From Telopea speciosissima (Eukaryota > Streptophyta > Magnoliopsida > Proteales > Proteaceae), in assembly GCF_018873765.1 (NCBI RefSeq), contig NW_025317348.1, positions 1,164,627 to 1,228,626 on the forward strand: a DNA stretch of 64,000 bases. Direction: 5' to 3'. This document shows positions 21,128 through 34,934 of this stretch, one piece after another. The position numbers were made by a program, and so were the translations under genes. Each line of letters begins with the position of its first letter. Within the stretch, counting starts at the first letter, position 1. The notes under the pieces were generated by a model. That model made no database searches, had not been told where the DNA came from, and saw only the letters and a program-made list of their open reading frames with translations.

Positions 21128-21140
21128 AGTCTAAGCGCAT

Positions 21141-21166
21141 ATGGCACGAAAAGGAAATCCGATTTC
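21141..21166 (+). pseudogene. rps3: Five-prime stump of mitochondrial rps3
   Basis: Thirteen bases after the rps19 stop comes an ATG followed by codons for M-A-R-K-G-N-P-I. This is the exact start of plant mitochondrial rps3, in the position rps3 holds in the usual rps19-rps3-rpl16 cluster. Homology stops after 26 bases. The remaining exon 1, the intron and exon 2 are absent here, so the operon was cut at this point by recombination. A full rps3 must be elsewhere or lost. Confidence 0.85.
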
Positions 21167-22291
21167 ACATTTCATATTCACTCTTTTTTATTCTATAATA
21201 AAGTTTATAGTGAAATAAAAATATCTGATTCAGATAGAATCAGACAAGCCGCCTCTAGCATTTCCATTTCGCGATTCAGATTCTGAGCGCGAATCTGTAC
21301 ATTCCTCAGAATCTGAAGAGGGAGGCCCGCACGACGGGCCTCGAATTGAGACTCGCCCCCCCCTGGGGGAGGCTCGGGGGAACCTGTCCCCCGATCTCTT
21401 GCGGAAAACGAGGCGGCTCATCCCGCTCAACCGCTTACCGCTCGAGAGCGGGAGAGTGCTTCTTGCTCTAATTCTCAGGCGGCGGGCCCGTCTGCTGCGG
21501 TATTACACCAACTACCACTTCTGGTTCCGGACCCGGACCCAGTCTCGCAAACCGGATTTGGCTCTACAAAGAGCATGCGTCAAAAGATGCAAACGAAATT
21601 CTTCAAGGAGAAAACCATTTCTCTATAAAAAGAATTTAAAAAATTTAAGAACTCATCCAATCTGACGCAAGGCTCTCCGAGCCTTTTAATTCCAATCAAA
21701 AATTAGCGAATTTCTATTTTTCGTTAGTTAAGAGAGACAGAGATGAATACTCTATCTCATCTCTAACTCATTTCTTATCTGACCTTGAAAAAATAAAATA
21801 AAAAAGATAGCAAGTTCTATGCACAAGTTTTCTCAGTTCTTTCTAATTCACAAGAATAGAAGCCTTTCTTTTCTTGAGTTGCAGAAATATGCAACAGGAT
21901 AAAGGAAACCGATTGAGAAACTTGCATGGGGCTGGCTATTCACTCACTTTTTTCTGCTAATGTGCAGCGGCGAGGAGCCAACTGGTTGTTGGACCAACCT
22001 ATGGTGTGTTCCGGCGAAGCGCCGGGTTGTTGGTAAGGAGCGTGAGCGGGCGGGGGGCTCACACAAGTAAGTGAAGGACCCCCGTAGGGCCTTTCTGAAG
22101 TGTGGCCCACACACGGCCAGGGGGGAAAGAAAAGGGAGGGGGGATACAGGTCTTCCAGATCCTTGGGCGAGTGGTCTCAGTTTTTTCTGAGATCGACTTT
22201 TTTTTCTTCCAAAACCTTTCTTTTTTCGGTATGCCGCTCCGCGAGCAAGGAGCGCCGCGAGCAGAGCGAGAGAACGAAGTGGGCTGTGGTG
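21167..22291. other. Spacer between rps19 and nad3
   Basis: The 1.1-kb stretch holds an 88-codon Arg-rich plus frame (21399-21665) without family motif and G-rich palindromic DNA at 22000-22150. It also holds a GCTCCGCGAGCAAGGAGC stem (about 22235) in the nad3 leader. Confidence 0.45.
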
Positions 22292-22648
22292 ATGTCAGAA
22301 TTTGCACCTATTTGTATCTATTTAGTGATCAGTCCGCTAGTTTCTTTGATCCCACTCGGTGTTCCTTTTCCATTTGCTTCCAATAGTTCTACCTATCCAG
22401 AAAAATTGTCGGCCCACGAATGTGGTTCCGATCCTTCCGGTGATGCCAGAAGTCGTTTCGATATACGATTTTATCTGGTTTCTATTTTATTTATTATCCC
22501 TGATCCGGAAGTAACCTTTTCCTTTCCTTGGGCAGTACCTCCCAACAAGATTGATCCGTTTGGATCTTGGTCCATGATGGCCTTTTTATTGATTTTGACG
22601 ATTGGATCTCTCTATGAATGGAAAAGGGGTGCTTCGGATCGGGAGTAA
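22292..22648 (+). CDS. nad3: NADH dehydrogenase subunit 3
   Basis: The 118-residue product begins MSEFAPICIYLVISPLVSL and has the ND3 signature of two conserved blocks, SAHECGSDPSGDARSRFDIR and the PWAVPPNKIDPFGSW loop. Three hydrophobic helices lie at about residues 8-30, 60-82 and 88-108. ND3 is a proton-pumping arm subunit of complex I; the loop with the conserved Cys undergoes the active/deactive switch. Length is normal. Many Pro and Ser codons (for example PFPFAS and DPEVTFSFPW) are expected to be edited to Leu or Phe. It is co-transcribed with rps12 in most plants. Confidence 0.96.
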   Translation: MSEFAPICIYLVISPLVSLIPLGVPFPFASNSSTYPEKLSAHECGSDPSGDARSRFDIRFYLVSILFIIPDPEVTFSFPWAVPPNKIDPFGSWSMMAFLLILTIGSLYEWKRGASDRE

Positions 22649-22696
22649 CCACTAGTGATAGGGCAAAAATAGGGGGGAAGGACAAAGGAAAAAGCG

Positions 22697-23074
22697 ATGC
22701 CTACATTAAATCAATTGATTCGTCATGGTAGAGAAGAAAAACGGCGCACGGACCGTACTCGAGCTTCGGATCAATGTCCCCAGAAGCAAGGAGTACGCCC
22801 GCGTGTTCCAACGAGAACACCGAAAAAACCAAATTCAGCTCCACGTAAGATAGCCAAAGTACGGTTGAGCAATCGACATGATATATTTGCTCACATTCCG
22901 GGCGAAGGTCATAATTCGCAGGAACATCCTATGGTGTTAATAAGAGGAGGTAGAGTGAAAGATTCGCCAGGTGTGAAATCCCATTGTATTCGAGGAGTCA
23001 AGGATTTGCTGGGAATTCCGGATCGAAGAAGGGGCAGATCTAAATATGGTGCGGAAAAACCCAAATCGATATGA
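22697..23074 (+). CDS. rps12: Mitochondrial ribosomal protein S12
   Basis: The 125-residue product starts [20 protein letters not shown] and contains the decoding-centre loop [23 protein letters not shown] and a carboxyl end [16 protein letters not shown]12 guards codon-anticodon pairing in the ribosomal A site. It lies 48 bases after nad3, the conserved plant nad3-rps12 transcription unit. The genomic CCA codon in NSAPRK is expected to be edited to restore Leu. Further Ser and Pro codons around SQEHP, KDSPG and KSHC also look like editing sites. Confidence 0.96.
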   Translation: MPTLNQLIRHGREEKRRTDRTRASDQCPQKQGVRPRVPTRTPKKPNSAPRKIAKVRLSNRHDIFAHIPGEGHNSQEHPMVLIRGGRVKDSPGVKSHCIRGVKDLLGIPDRRRGRSKYGAEKPKSI

Positions 23075-23444
23075 ATGGAAGATGCCTCTGGAACTTTTTT
23101 TTCTCGGTCAGTCGAGGGAACAACCACAACGTTACGCCCCAAAATAGAACTATACGGAGCCCTTCCGAATGACTATAGTATAGTATACTACACGAGCCAA
23201 GAAAGAGTGTAGTAGACTCCATTCGCCCGTGGAGGTGAGTGGAGGAAGAATCCACAAATATGCTACAGGTATTGCTTATAATAAAAGCTCGTTCATAAAT
23301 TCACTCGACCACTTGTTAGTCTTGCTACACTACACGACACGAGTGACGGGTGAAGTTGAAGCAGACACGGTCAAGTGAAGTCGACTTCACAAGTGATTCA
23401 ACATACCATATTGACATAATAAAGAAGAGAAGGGTCTCGCCCGG
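23075..23444. other. rps12 3' flank
   Basis: No gene. It holds ATAGTATAGTATACTACAC and GTGTAGTAGACTCC, which can pair (about 23172-23220) and may stabilise the nad3-rps12 transcript end. Confidence 0.45.
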
Positions 23445-23715
23445 CTGAAAAACTACAGGGCGCGCTAGCTAAAGCTAGCGCCCTTATTTGGTTTAGTAAA
23501 GGGGGTCGCCCTAAACGAGTAAGGCCGGATTTCATCTCCTGCGCCCTGATTTACAATCAGCCTGATTTACAACCAGCCTGCGGTCGAGCTGGTCTAAGAC
23601 CACCCCTGATTTACAACCAGCCTGCGGTCGAGCTGGTCTACGACCACCCCTGTAGTTTTCTTCGCAGGAGTGCGCATCCGCGCACTTCCGTTTTCTACGC
23701 TGCTCCAGCATCATT
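23445..23715. repeat. Modular GC-rich repeat cluster 9 with 44-bp tandem array
   Basis: A 44-bp unit at 23562-23605 is repeated at 23606-23649 with one base changed, preceded by a partial unit from 23546. Each unit contains TGATTTACAACCAGCCTG, GGTCGAGCTGGTCTA and GACCACCC. Flanking modules are GCTGAAAAACTACAGGGCGC at 23445, CCCTAAACGAGTAAGGCC at 23508 and TTCTTCGCAGGAGTGCGCAT at 23657. Confidence 0.88.
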
Positions 23716-26700
23716 TACGGATGAAGCCGAATCAGAGGTCTCTCGAGCCTCTTGATTCTTGAGACTTCTTTCCATGCAACAGGAAAGATTTGTCAGATCC
23801 TCCGCTTCGTTTGTCACGGATGAAGGACCTTCCCGCTAAAGAAGTGGAGCATCTCGGCTTTCTCCGCCTTTGGAACCAGGCGACTTAGTATACTACGGAA
23901 GGAGCCCAGAAGGCGTATTTTAGTATTTTCATGCTTATGCATATGGAAAAATGATTTAGATTATTTTGATTGATTTGCGGGACGGCCAAACGGCTTTGAA
24001 AGCCAGACATCAGCGGTTTTTGAAAGGGGCTATTAAGACGATGAAATGCGAACGAAAGCATGCGTTATGCAAGGAGATACTTCGCTTCGTCTAGAAAGAT
24101 GGCCAGATGAACCCTTCTTCAGCTTTGGGCCCGAAGCACCTGACCACGAATCGATTGTTCGAAGTCCATCCCCTCCACTTTCATTGAAGCCTTGGTCGCT
24201 TAGGTGGGGTAAAGAGTTGTTCCTAGTGGCCTGAAATTGAAGTCGTGATCCCTGGGCCAGCCCCTGTGTCGTGCAAGAACCATCAGATTGTGGTGGACTT
24301 GCTTATGTTGTTGCTTACGGGCTATGAGGGGTGGCGTGGTGCGACGGGTCCAGAGCTGATCGTAGACCACCCTTCTGTATAAAAGCTCGAGTGGTGTTAT
24401 TCGGTGAGCCGAAAATACCGAAATCGGGTTCAATAGAAACCTACTGCGATTTCCCCTTCCCCTTGGTAGTTTGGTAGGGTGTTGCCCCGAGAGTTCCCAT
24501 CCCGCAACCTCCTATGGACTCTAAGTGGTGGGATTTCGGGGTAGAAGGTTCATGGTAGGTAGTTCCAATGCGGCGATCAAAATCCTTTTAGTATGTAGCG
24601 AGATCCGTCCTCCAACCAAGGGATCGATATACAAATCATAACTAAGGCTAGCCCGCTGGTAGTAGAAGGAAGCAGAGATTCAGGCAGCTAGGCATCAGTT
24701 TGAGTTCGAGATCGAGAAGTAGAGATAGAGGCAAAGGTTGCAGCAGGAGGGAGAGACGGTTCAATACCCGATTTGAGAACCTGGTGAACCGGGCGTACTA
24801 CTTTCCAACCTTCTGTGAACTTTTCTTCTCTTATTTTATTTGTTTAGTTTAGTGATTGATATCTTAAAGAGTTCTAAGTCTAGTCACTCAACTAATCCAC
24901 TCGTGGAGTGCGAAACTTACGGTTGAGAGCTGGAAACAGTTATACATCGGTCAATGGACGTTTTTTTCCACGAGAACAAGAATTTCGGGGTTTTTCATAC
25001 GTATGTAGTAAAGAAAGAAAACAACACGCATCTTAACGAGGACCTAACAGCCAGCCCAACAAGGCGGATCTCCTCGTAGAGCTTCTTTTTTATTTCATCT
25101 TGAGCCAGGTGCTCGACCATTTAGTGAAAAAGCTTTTTTTCACGTTCCAGTCTTTTTTTCGGAAAAGGACGGCCCCTATTTTGAATATCTTTCCTCCTTT
25201 AAGTGAGGTCATTAAGGAGGATTCGGACTTGCAAAAATGGGGTCCCGATTTTCTAGAGATTGGTGCCATTTTCTATCTAAAAAAGGCAATCGCCAATCTG
25301 GTGAAGCCCCTTTTAGAGAAGGAGGACATTACTCTTGGACGGTCGCAGAATTGACGGAGGGGGCTATCCTGGGAGGGCTTGAAAACCTCAATCTTCTTAT
25401 CCGGATCTACCAGGAGATTTTCACTTTGGGTGAAAAGAGTCGATGGTATGGGAGCGTAGTTGACTTTATCAAAAGCCCCTCTTAAGGCAGCACACTTAAA
25501 ACCTCAAAATGCGCCCCGGATGTAGCCATTGTAAGTCAGAAAGGCGAACCGGGTTACCTTCACGATGGACGCTGGGATTGTTGTGCATTTCCTTTCCCAG
25601 AAGTGTTGGTTCGAGTGACAAAGACTTGGGCATATAGATGTCTCGGGGCCTCTATTCTCTCTTAATGTATAATAAGGCTGACTGCCTCCTTCCGTGGCTT
25701 TCAGAATTCAATTCAAAGTCGTCTTGCCGGATAGCAGGTATGAGAAAGATTTGATTGTCAACATCCGATCCGGATTTCTGAATAAGGAATCATCCTTTTC
25801 AAAGAAGGCCGTGGGACTGCTTGTTCGTGAGGTGGATGCTGGCTGACAAGGTATACCCAGGAAAGGACTATTCCCACTAACTAGCGCTTCGCCCCTTCTT
25901 ATGCCTCTCGGGAGGCAGATTTTTTCTACTCCCATGTGCTGCTACCTAAGAGAAGATAGCGACTATCAGCTTACTACTGCAGCGTAATAGTAGAATCGCT
26001 AGCCTGCTTCACCCCTCTCGCTAACTTACTACCTCCAAAAAGGGCTAAACACATTCATGCACACCGCCATCAACAGACATTCCAAAGTCTGTCACGTCTT
26101 CAGATCAGCCAAAAGGTCCTCTCAAGGGATTACTTGCTAAAGGAATGCTTGCTGGCAATAACAGGAACCAACACTTTGTAATTAATCGGGTATTTCCTTT
26201 TTTAGACTTATTCATCTCTTAGGCTATAGCCGGATCTAATTCCTCTCCCGGGTTTGATCAAAAGTATGTAAACTTCCTTACTATGATTCGCATCGATAAA
26301 GAGAATTACCAGTATTCGTCGATAGTTACAACAACGAAGATGTTATTAGGTAACCGCTTCGCCCCTTTCCTCTTTCTTTGCTGCAATAGATGAGATTGGC
26401 ATTGGCCTAGTTCCAATTATTTTAGAAAACCCCGTGTTTGCATACATTTCCCTTCCTTGCGTGGATATCTTCTACTAGTGAAAGCGGCATCCCAATCCCA
26501 ACTGTCGAATGATTGCTAATCCTCTTTGTCCTCGGGATTTTTGGCCTAAATGCTACGCACAAGGTGCGTAGCCTAAGATAAGAGCCTATTCGATCTTTTG
26601 TCCTCTTGTTGGCATGTCCCCTTCGTGGATTAACTGTAACACAAAGAGGGAGCAGCTCCTTATATTCCGAGACGGGTTTATGGGCAATTAGTTCCTTGTC

Positions 26701-29700
26701 CAGTAACTATGTCACTTTCTTTTCATGAAGTTGAATGTGTTAATTCCTTCTCATCTCAGATGTCCATTCAACAAGAAACAGCCCCGCTAACTCGTATTCT
26801 TCGTCTTTTAAGACAAGAGCTCCTAGGCAAGGAGGGACTTTTGCTTCTGTCTTTGCAAAACCTATTCCATAGCCTTGACATACTTATACTGGATGCCCGG
26901 ACTAGAGAAAAGGTCGGATATAGAGAGAGTGGACGTAAGGCACGGCAAAAAGTAAAGGAAACCGGGGATTTTGTCCATTTATTCGAGAACAGTAAGAGCT
27001 TCCCCGACAAGGACTGCTAATGAAGCCTCTTCGCCGACAATGCTAGTTCGATTGGATGCGCTATTTCGACGAGCCCTTTTTTGGAAAGCCCTTATTTGCC
27101 CTGAACCTCTTTAAACAACTGCAATGATCACCGTTTACGCCGCAGCATCTATAGAAAAACAAGATTTCATTTCAAAAGACTTGCATCTGATTCAATACAA
27201 TAGCAGGGGATTCAATAAGAGCAGATTCGTGCAAAAGAGCTAACATCCGATTTGTGAACAGACCGGCTTGGGACAGGCTTGCTTGAAAGAGTTTGACCGG
27301 TAAAGGTTTTTCTTCCTACTTTATTGCCCGGAATGACTGACAGCAGGGACAGAAAGAGTCATTGCACCAACCGTCCTACTGCACTCTGGGGATAAAAAGA
27401 ACCTTTCCGCATTCATCACAAGACTCTTCTCCTTAATCAAAATATACTTGGCACTCTCATTCTGTTCTTCCTTTCAGCGGAATGAGAACCAAATCCTCAG
27501 CTTTTTCACCAACCTCGTAAAGAAGAGAGTGAAAGAGTTTTCAATGCTACAGCCAACTCAGAGAAAGATGCAAATAGTCAAGAAAAGAATGCCGCTACTA
27601 TTCGAATTCCTCGGCTAGCAAAGAAATCTCGCCGAAAGATGAGAGAAAAAAAGGAATGAACTCACTGAAGGAAAGAAAGAAGAAACCATATGATATATAG
27701 AATAGAATATAACCCTTCTTTTCCGAAAGTGCTCTCCCCTCTCCTTTATAGTCGAGCGACTTCGTTCCTCTCCCCCCAAACCTTGTTCCGAGCAACTCCG
27801 CTCAATCAACATGGAAATTTCATTTCTTAAGGCTATCCGATGGTTTCCAACTGACCGGAGTAAGAACCATCTACCAGCTTGGACCGAAGACAATTTCTAG
27901 TGCCATTCTTCTAGCAACTAGCCAAACTTAACATAAGTGAACCTGTTTTGAGCTAACTGCATGTCGAGCGCTTAAGCGGAGCTTGTGGTCACTCGTTCCT
28001 TGCTTGTTCCAATCCTAGTAAAGAGCCTCAGATCCGATTCTACACTACATACGATATTCCATTCCGGCCCTTACTAGCTCTTCGCTTGGTTGTACAAGGA
28101 GCATGCCCGAGGGGGCTACTACGCTCACCGCGCACTTGCATCACCACCTGAGCTTCGCTACCGCTTCGCCCAGCTCCTACGCCTACCACGAACTTGAATC
28201 ATCACACGTGGCTGCTAAAGCAAGCTAAGCTTCACACGGCCCTGAGGAAGCCAAAAGACCCTCTCACGGCTGAAGGATCCGCAACACGTTGGAGAGCTTT
28301 TAGATCCCGCCCTAAAACGCCCATTCTCCTAGAGTTCCGAAGTGATCCTCATTCTCACCGCAGCCTTCTTAAGCCGAAAGAAAGCCGGGCAAGAATCGCA
28401 TTTTTTGGTAGTACGAAGGGGAAGCAGAATCGTATCTGGCAGTGGTTCTTCGGATCGATCACAGATTCTCGGCCCCGTCGTTTGGCTTCTACTCCAACTC
28501 GAACTCAAAACCTCTTCCTCATCTGAACTGACAGACCGACAAGCGGAGGAAAAGAAAAGCACTGCCGACTTCCTGTTCCGCCTGAAACAAGAACTCCACT
28601 CCCCGATTCACCGAACCGACAGGAGAAACTCCCTCGACTTCTTGAAACAGGAACTCCAACTCTTTAACAGTTTAACCCTTCGGCGTTACCTCACTGCTCT
28701 AATGGGCGAGAAGCGCGCCAAACCCCCCTAACTCACTTAAAGGCTTCTCCTCCGTTCGTTCCTCTCCTGTATAGTCGAGTGACTTTGTTCCTAACAAGAA
28801 GCAAGCTACCTTCACTCAATTAGGAATATCATAAGTGATCACTGAACCTTCGATCTTTCCGTGTTTCACTTAGTGTGCTCGGTGAAAACAGGCTTACCTT
28901 GCCCTCACGCGGGATAGGACGTAAAACCAATGCGAGCCATCTTTAGTGGTTGGCGCCCCGAATCATAATAGACAATGTTGTCACAACTCCTAACTCCGCA
29001 TAATGCTCGAATAGAGTGGTGAATCAAGGAATCTACGTATACCCGGTTTCATTATGAATGAGGGAAGCAATCAAAGAGTGTGGATCTAGCCAAGCGCCAT
29101 CGAGGGATAGGATTTCGTACATGGATGATTACTGTTATGATCTGGCGGTCAATCTTTCTATTTCATAAGATGGGTCTGTACTGGTACTAGGCGGAATAGA
29201 AAATGAACCAAGCCCACACGTTTCAGTATCCACTAGCGAACCTCTCTCTGTTCCGCTTCAATCGAAACAGCCCATTAGTGAACTACCCCGCTATGAATGA
29301 ACAGTATATGGTTATGGTTTGAGTTGTTAATGTGTATGTAATAGACCACTCCTGTGTCCTTCTTTCGTATCCGAGGTGGGCTCTTTACACATATGATATG
29401 GAGGTCTAGTACGGTGAACAAGTAAGGTAGGGGCTCTTTTGATATGGGGGTAGGGTCTCTTCGATTAGGCGAACCAGTCCAACTAGGCCAAAAGACAACC
29501 GTCCACTCCTTTTCACGGCTTTAGCAAAGCGGTCCAAAACGTCGGTTTTTAAGGGCAGAGGGTGCTGCTTCACTGAAGATGAAGCTGCTGGTGAGGCTTT
29601 AGTTTCAATTGCAAATCCAACATCATATGAATAAGCAAGCGAGGATACATTTGATCCTGGTGAAAGGCCAAAGAAGGAAGGGAATGAATGGGAGGGAGTC

Positions 29701-30460
29701 TGGGAGCTATGAGTCGACGAGAAGGTTCTATTCCCTCTGTGTCCCAATACCTTAAACTTCCCTCCGAAAGAAAATGCTAATGCCAACTATACTTTCTAGC
29801 TAATGTAGCTGAATGAGAAAGCCTCTCTGTTAGGGCTCGCCCGGGATCTAAGCGGATTGAAGTGTTGAAACGACTCCCTGCAGGCCAACGAAAGCTGTCA
29901 GTTGTGGACCTTGACTTGGAAGCTAGGGGGAACTGTCTAAGATAGTGGCCATCCTAAAGGAGTAAGGAAAATGGTCCGGAGATGATTCCCTATATGTACT
30001 CTCCGATTCTCATTTCCTTCATCATCTTTTTGCACTTGATTTGTGGTACCTTTTCGTTGTCCTTCATTTTGAGTCATCATTCCGCTTTTCTTTCTTATTA
30101 CTTTTCTTGACTTGTCTTGGTGAATCAACCAGAACCCAATGAATAATGAGGGTCTTCGTTCAACTATTTCACTAGCCAAATAGGATGAAAAGCAGCAAGC
30201 CCATAGGAAGTTGTAGCTCAGTCTATCTTTCTGCCCAGAATGTCATTCCAAAAGACCCTATTGGGGAATCTTCCTCCGAATCCAAGAAGCTAGCCATAGC
30301 GAGACTAAATGCAAGGGTTGGGCTGGCAGCAAAGGAAAGGCGCGCAGTAGGGATTGCACTCGCTGCAAGTGAAGAGAAGAGGGACAGACTTTTCTTCTTC
30401 CTAGAGAATCGGAGAAGCTGGACTTTATTCCCTATGGGAAGTCATTTTTTTCACCATTCA
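23716..30460. other. Gene-free region of 6.7 kb
   Basis: No mitochondrial, plastid or retroelement gene is recognised on either strand. Unassigned open frames worth recording are 25100-25354 with the overlapping 25237-25485 (plus), 26709-27020 (plus), 28194-28526 and 28342-28731 (plus), and 29406-29786 (minus). None has a motif I can name. A GATCGTAGACCACCC module sits at 24359. A 28-bp element at 24758 recurs at 37397. Confidence 0.5.
24758..24785. repeat. 28-bp dispersed repeat, copy 1
   Basis: Identical to 37397-37424 in the same orientation. The core is CAATACCCGATTTGAGAACC, and the 8 bases before it differ by one. Confidence 0.9.
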
Positions 30461-31723
30461 TTAGCCAGGGGAGTAGGGTCTTTCCCAAAACCCATAGGAG
30501 AGGAGGGGATTTCCAAGATACACTGATAATTTATATAATTGATGGTTCCTCAATAGAGGTTTGATATGATACTTTAACCCTTGAGTAGTAAAATATTTCA
30601 TTAAAATAATACCATCGAATCGTGACAAATTATGGAAATAGATTGTTCGGATTTCTTTATGTTTTTCCACAAATGCTGCTATACGCTCTATAAATAGATG
30701 TAATATTTTATTACTTCTATCCTTAAATGAATCTTCTAAACATAGATTATCTGAACTTAATTCCTCTTTTATGTAATCTTCACTGAAATATCTTTCTAAT
30801 ATATGATCCTGATCAGGTATGGAATCCACAGAATATTCATCAGGCCAGACCGGTAAGAAACCAACAGCGTAAGGGACTTGATAGCCCTTCACAAGAACTG
30901 TTTCTATATCGGCTACAATGAAAGGCCTCCTTTTAACCTTACTCTTCGGTGGTTTGAGTGCTGTTATATATTTGTAATAATTATTTTTACCTTTCCCAAT
31001 TGCTTGAACCTCTCTTGGTTCATCACTACCTATACCGCTTTCCATTAATTGCAGGATTTGGCTAGCGATTTGATTAGAGCTCAGAGACAACATAATAGGA
31101 CTAGATTCTTGATCACCTTTGAGATAGATTCTAATGAATATACCAGTAAGCACTTCTTTGGTGTATTCCTCAGCTTTTTGCGTGGTATATTTTAAAATCT
31201 GAGCATAGACATCCATGTTAGGTTTCATATTATCCTTTTTATCTATCAATGGTATTGCAGTACATATCATAAAGGTACGATGATTTTTATAGGTTACTTT
31301 ACCGGAGGTATCATCTTCTATAGGAATACACATATAATAACCTATAAAAAACTTACCATAAGAAGCACCTGTATGGTAAGCGCACTTCAATAAGAGTTGC
31401 ATTACTGCCAATGTAATTTTATCATATTCAATACATCGTAAGTATGGCTCTCTAAATGTAATACTGGCTTCTCTGCATCCTGAATAAAGCAATTCACAAT
31501 CTTCTTTATCTATTAGATTATTAATGTTGTATATCATATTATATAGGAATACATTATTATCATAATATAGATTCTCATCCTTATATTCAGAATCAGGATT
31601 TTCATAATTACAATAATTCCTATATATTAGAAGTTGTGATTGATTCTTATAATCATTCTTAATACCTATAGTAGTAGCTGCCGATCTGATAAATGATAAG
31701 AAATTAGACTGAAGGATCATCAT
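30461..31723 (-). pseudogene. Family B DNA polymerase fragment, linear mitochondrial plasmid type
   Basis: The open frame of 420 codons is the amino-terminal region plus part of the 3'-5' exonuclease domain of a protein-primed family B polymerase. Exo I is seen as FIVADIET (residues 268-275, Asp272 and Glu274). Exo II is YFHNLSRFDG (residues 362-371, with Asn and Asp). Exo III and all polymerase motifs (A, B, C) are missing. The frame leaves the homologous region near residue 405 and ends in unrelated sequence near 30515. The segment is far more AT-rich than its surroundings. Such polymerases replicate the linear invertron plasmids of plant and fungal mitochondria. No viral capsid gene or terminal inverted repeat is near. 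It is most likely a captured, non-functional plasmid fragment. Confidence 0.85.
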
Positions 31724-33346
<1,623 letters not shown>

Positions 33347-33579
33347 AAGAAATAGGGATTGAAAGGATTCAAGAGGCCTGTAGAGAAAAAACATTTATCC
33401 AAAAGATTTATTCATTACTACTACATAAATCACTACATTACATAAACAACCACATATGCCTTTACTAGAGCTTTAAAGGCATTATGCTAACTACATTAAT
33501 TATTTGCGAAACAGAAATAAGTCAAAGGATAGGCCTTAACAAGTAGAAAGAAGATAAAGTTACTACTTTTTTCTTTCTT

Positions 33580-33930
33580 CTAGTCTCCCTGGTCACCGCG
33601 GGTGATCGCCTGCACAACGAGCTCTTGCTGCTCCGCCCGCAGCGCTTGCTGCCTCTCCTCCAAACCCTCTATGCGCTCTCTGGTAGCGCGAATGCGCGCT
33701 TCTTTCCTTGCAGGATCCATTGTTCTAACACTTATCAAAAGGCAGTTTAGCACTCTACGGTGCTCTTGAATTTCATTTTGCAGTTGCCCCATTTCGGCAG
33801 CAATTGCATAAAGCCTGTTTGCAGCATCCATAGCCATACGTGCTAGTACTAAATTTCTTTGATTTGAATTTGATGAAGTGAAGACACTTATCGAGCCTCC
33901 ATTTATAGAGTGGTAGAGTAATATCGCCAT
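33580..33930 (-). CDS. Hypothetical 116-residue coiled-coil protein
   Basis: The frame starts MAILLYHSINGGSISVF and becomes strongly helical and charged from residue 30 on, with heptad-like stretches AEMGQLQNEIQEHRRVL and EARIRATRERIEGLEERQQA followed by LRAEQQELVVQ. It ends ITRGDQGD. No transmembrane segment is seen. I do not recognise the family. The high Glu/Arg/Gln content and clean frame suggest real protein ancestry, perhaps nuclear or from the amino region of a retroelement polyprotein. Expression is unproven, and the plastid psbB insert lies 230 bases away. Confidence 0.35.
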   Translation of the reverse strand: MAILLYHSINGGSISVFTSSNSNQRNLVLARMAMDAANRLYAIAAEMGQLQNEIQEHRRVLNCLLISVRTMDPARKEARIRATRERIEGLEERQQALRAEQQELVVQAITRGDQGD

Positions 33931-34934
33931 GCGTCACGAATTGGATGGCAGGCACAATTCTTACTAGTTCTCCGCACTACTTTTCGGCAGTTGAAGACGA
34001 TCATGCCTTTTTAATGAAAAACTGGCTGGCTCTGGCTACCTTGCGGAGCAAACAAAAGATCCCCAAATCACACTGCCTGTATGCACGAACAAACTTTGCA
34101 CAACCAGCTTACGTAGAAAAGATTCCATATTCTATGCCAATAGACTCGTGACATCCATGTACTGAGTCGTCAAATGAGCCACGTTAAGAAAGCCCAAGCT
34201 TATACGCATTGGCCCACAGGGTGCCCCAATAGGGCCCGAATGAAAGACCCAAGCCTACATGAACCATCAAAGAAAGTCCTAAAAATGAAGACTTGGGCCT
34301 ACGCAAAAGCGCCTCGATGAAAGCCCACAGAAGGGCCAAAGCACAACAAGCCTACCCATCATCAAAGCAAGCCCAAGCCCAGGGGCAATCAAGCCTTGGA
34401 AACTAGTGAAAATAGAACTCAAAAGCAACTAGGCAATCCAACTTCCATTGACTTCCCTGCCTACGAACTACTACTGTGACTTGAACTCCTAGCTTGCTGG
34501 CTAATGAATGAATTAAGGGTGAGAGGGAGGTTCATCGATTTCTTTCTTATTCTTCGTATAAGATTCAGTTTGTGTATCGGGAGTACTTATAGTCTGGTAG
34601 CGAAGCTTGCTTATTATCTTACACGGTAGCGAAGCTTGCTTACTCTATCTGATAAGGTAGTTGACTCGCTTACTCTATCTGATAAGGTGAGCAACGCGAA
34701 TGACAGAATTCTTATTATCATAAGTGATGTTCTCTTTGTAAATTCATAAACAAATATCATAAGAGAAGAAAACATGAATTGAAGCTTGATTCATTCATGC
34801 TCTTCATTCAAGTAAGATAGTTGATCGAGAAAGCTCCGCCCAGTAGTGCCTAGCCAAGAGTAGACCTATAATAGTCTCGCGAAGCCGGTCCCCGGATGCC
34901 TAAGATCCTTGATTACTTTAAGAGCAGAAAAGAA
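33931..34934. other. Spacer with short tandem motif
   Basis: From 34180 to 34390 the sequence is rich in GGGCC and AAGCCCA, like nuclear intergenic DNA. From 34598 to 34690, GGTAGCGAAGCTTGCTTA and TTACTCTATCTGATAAGGT each occur twice. No gene. Confidence 0.45.
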
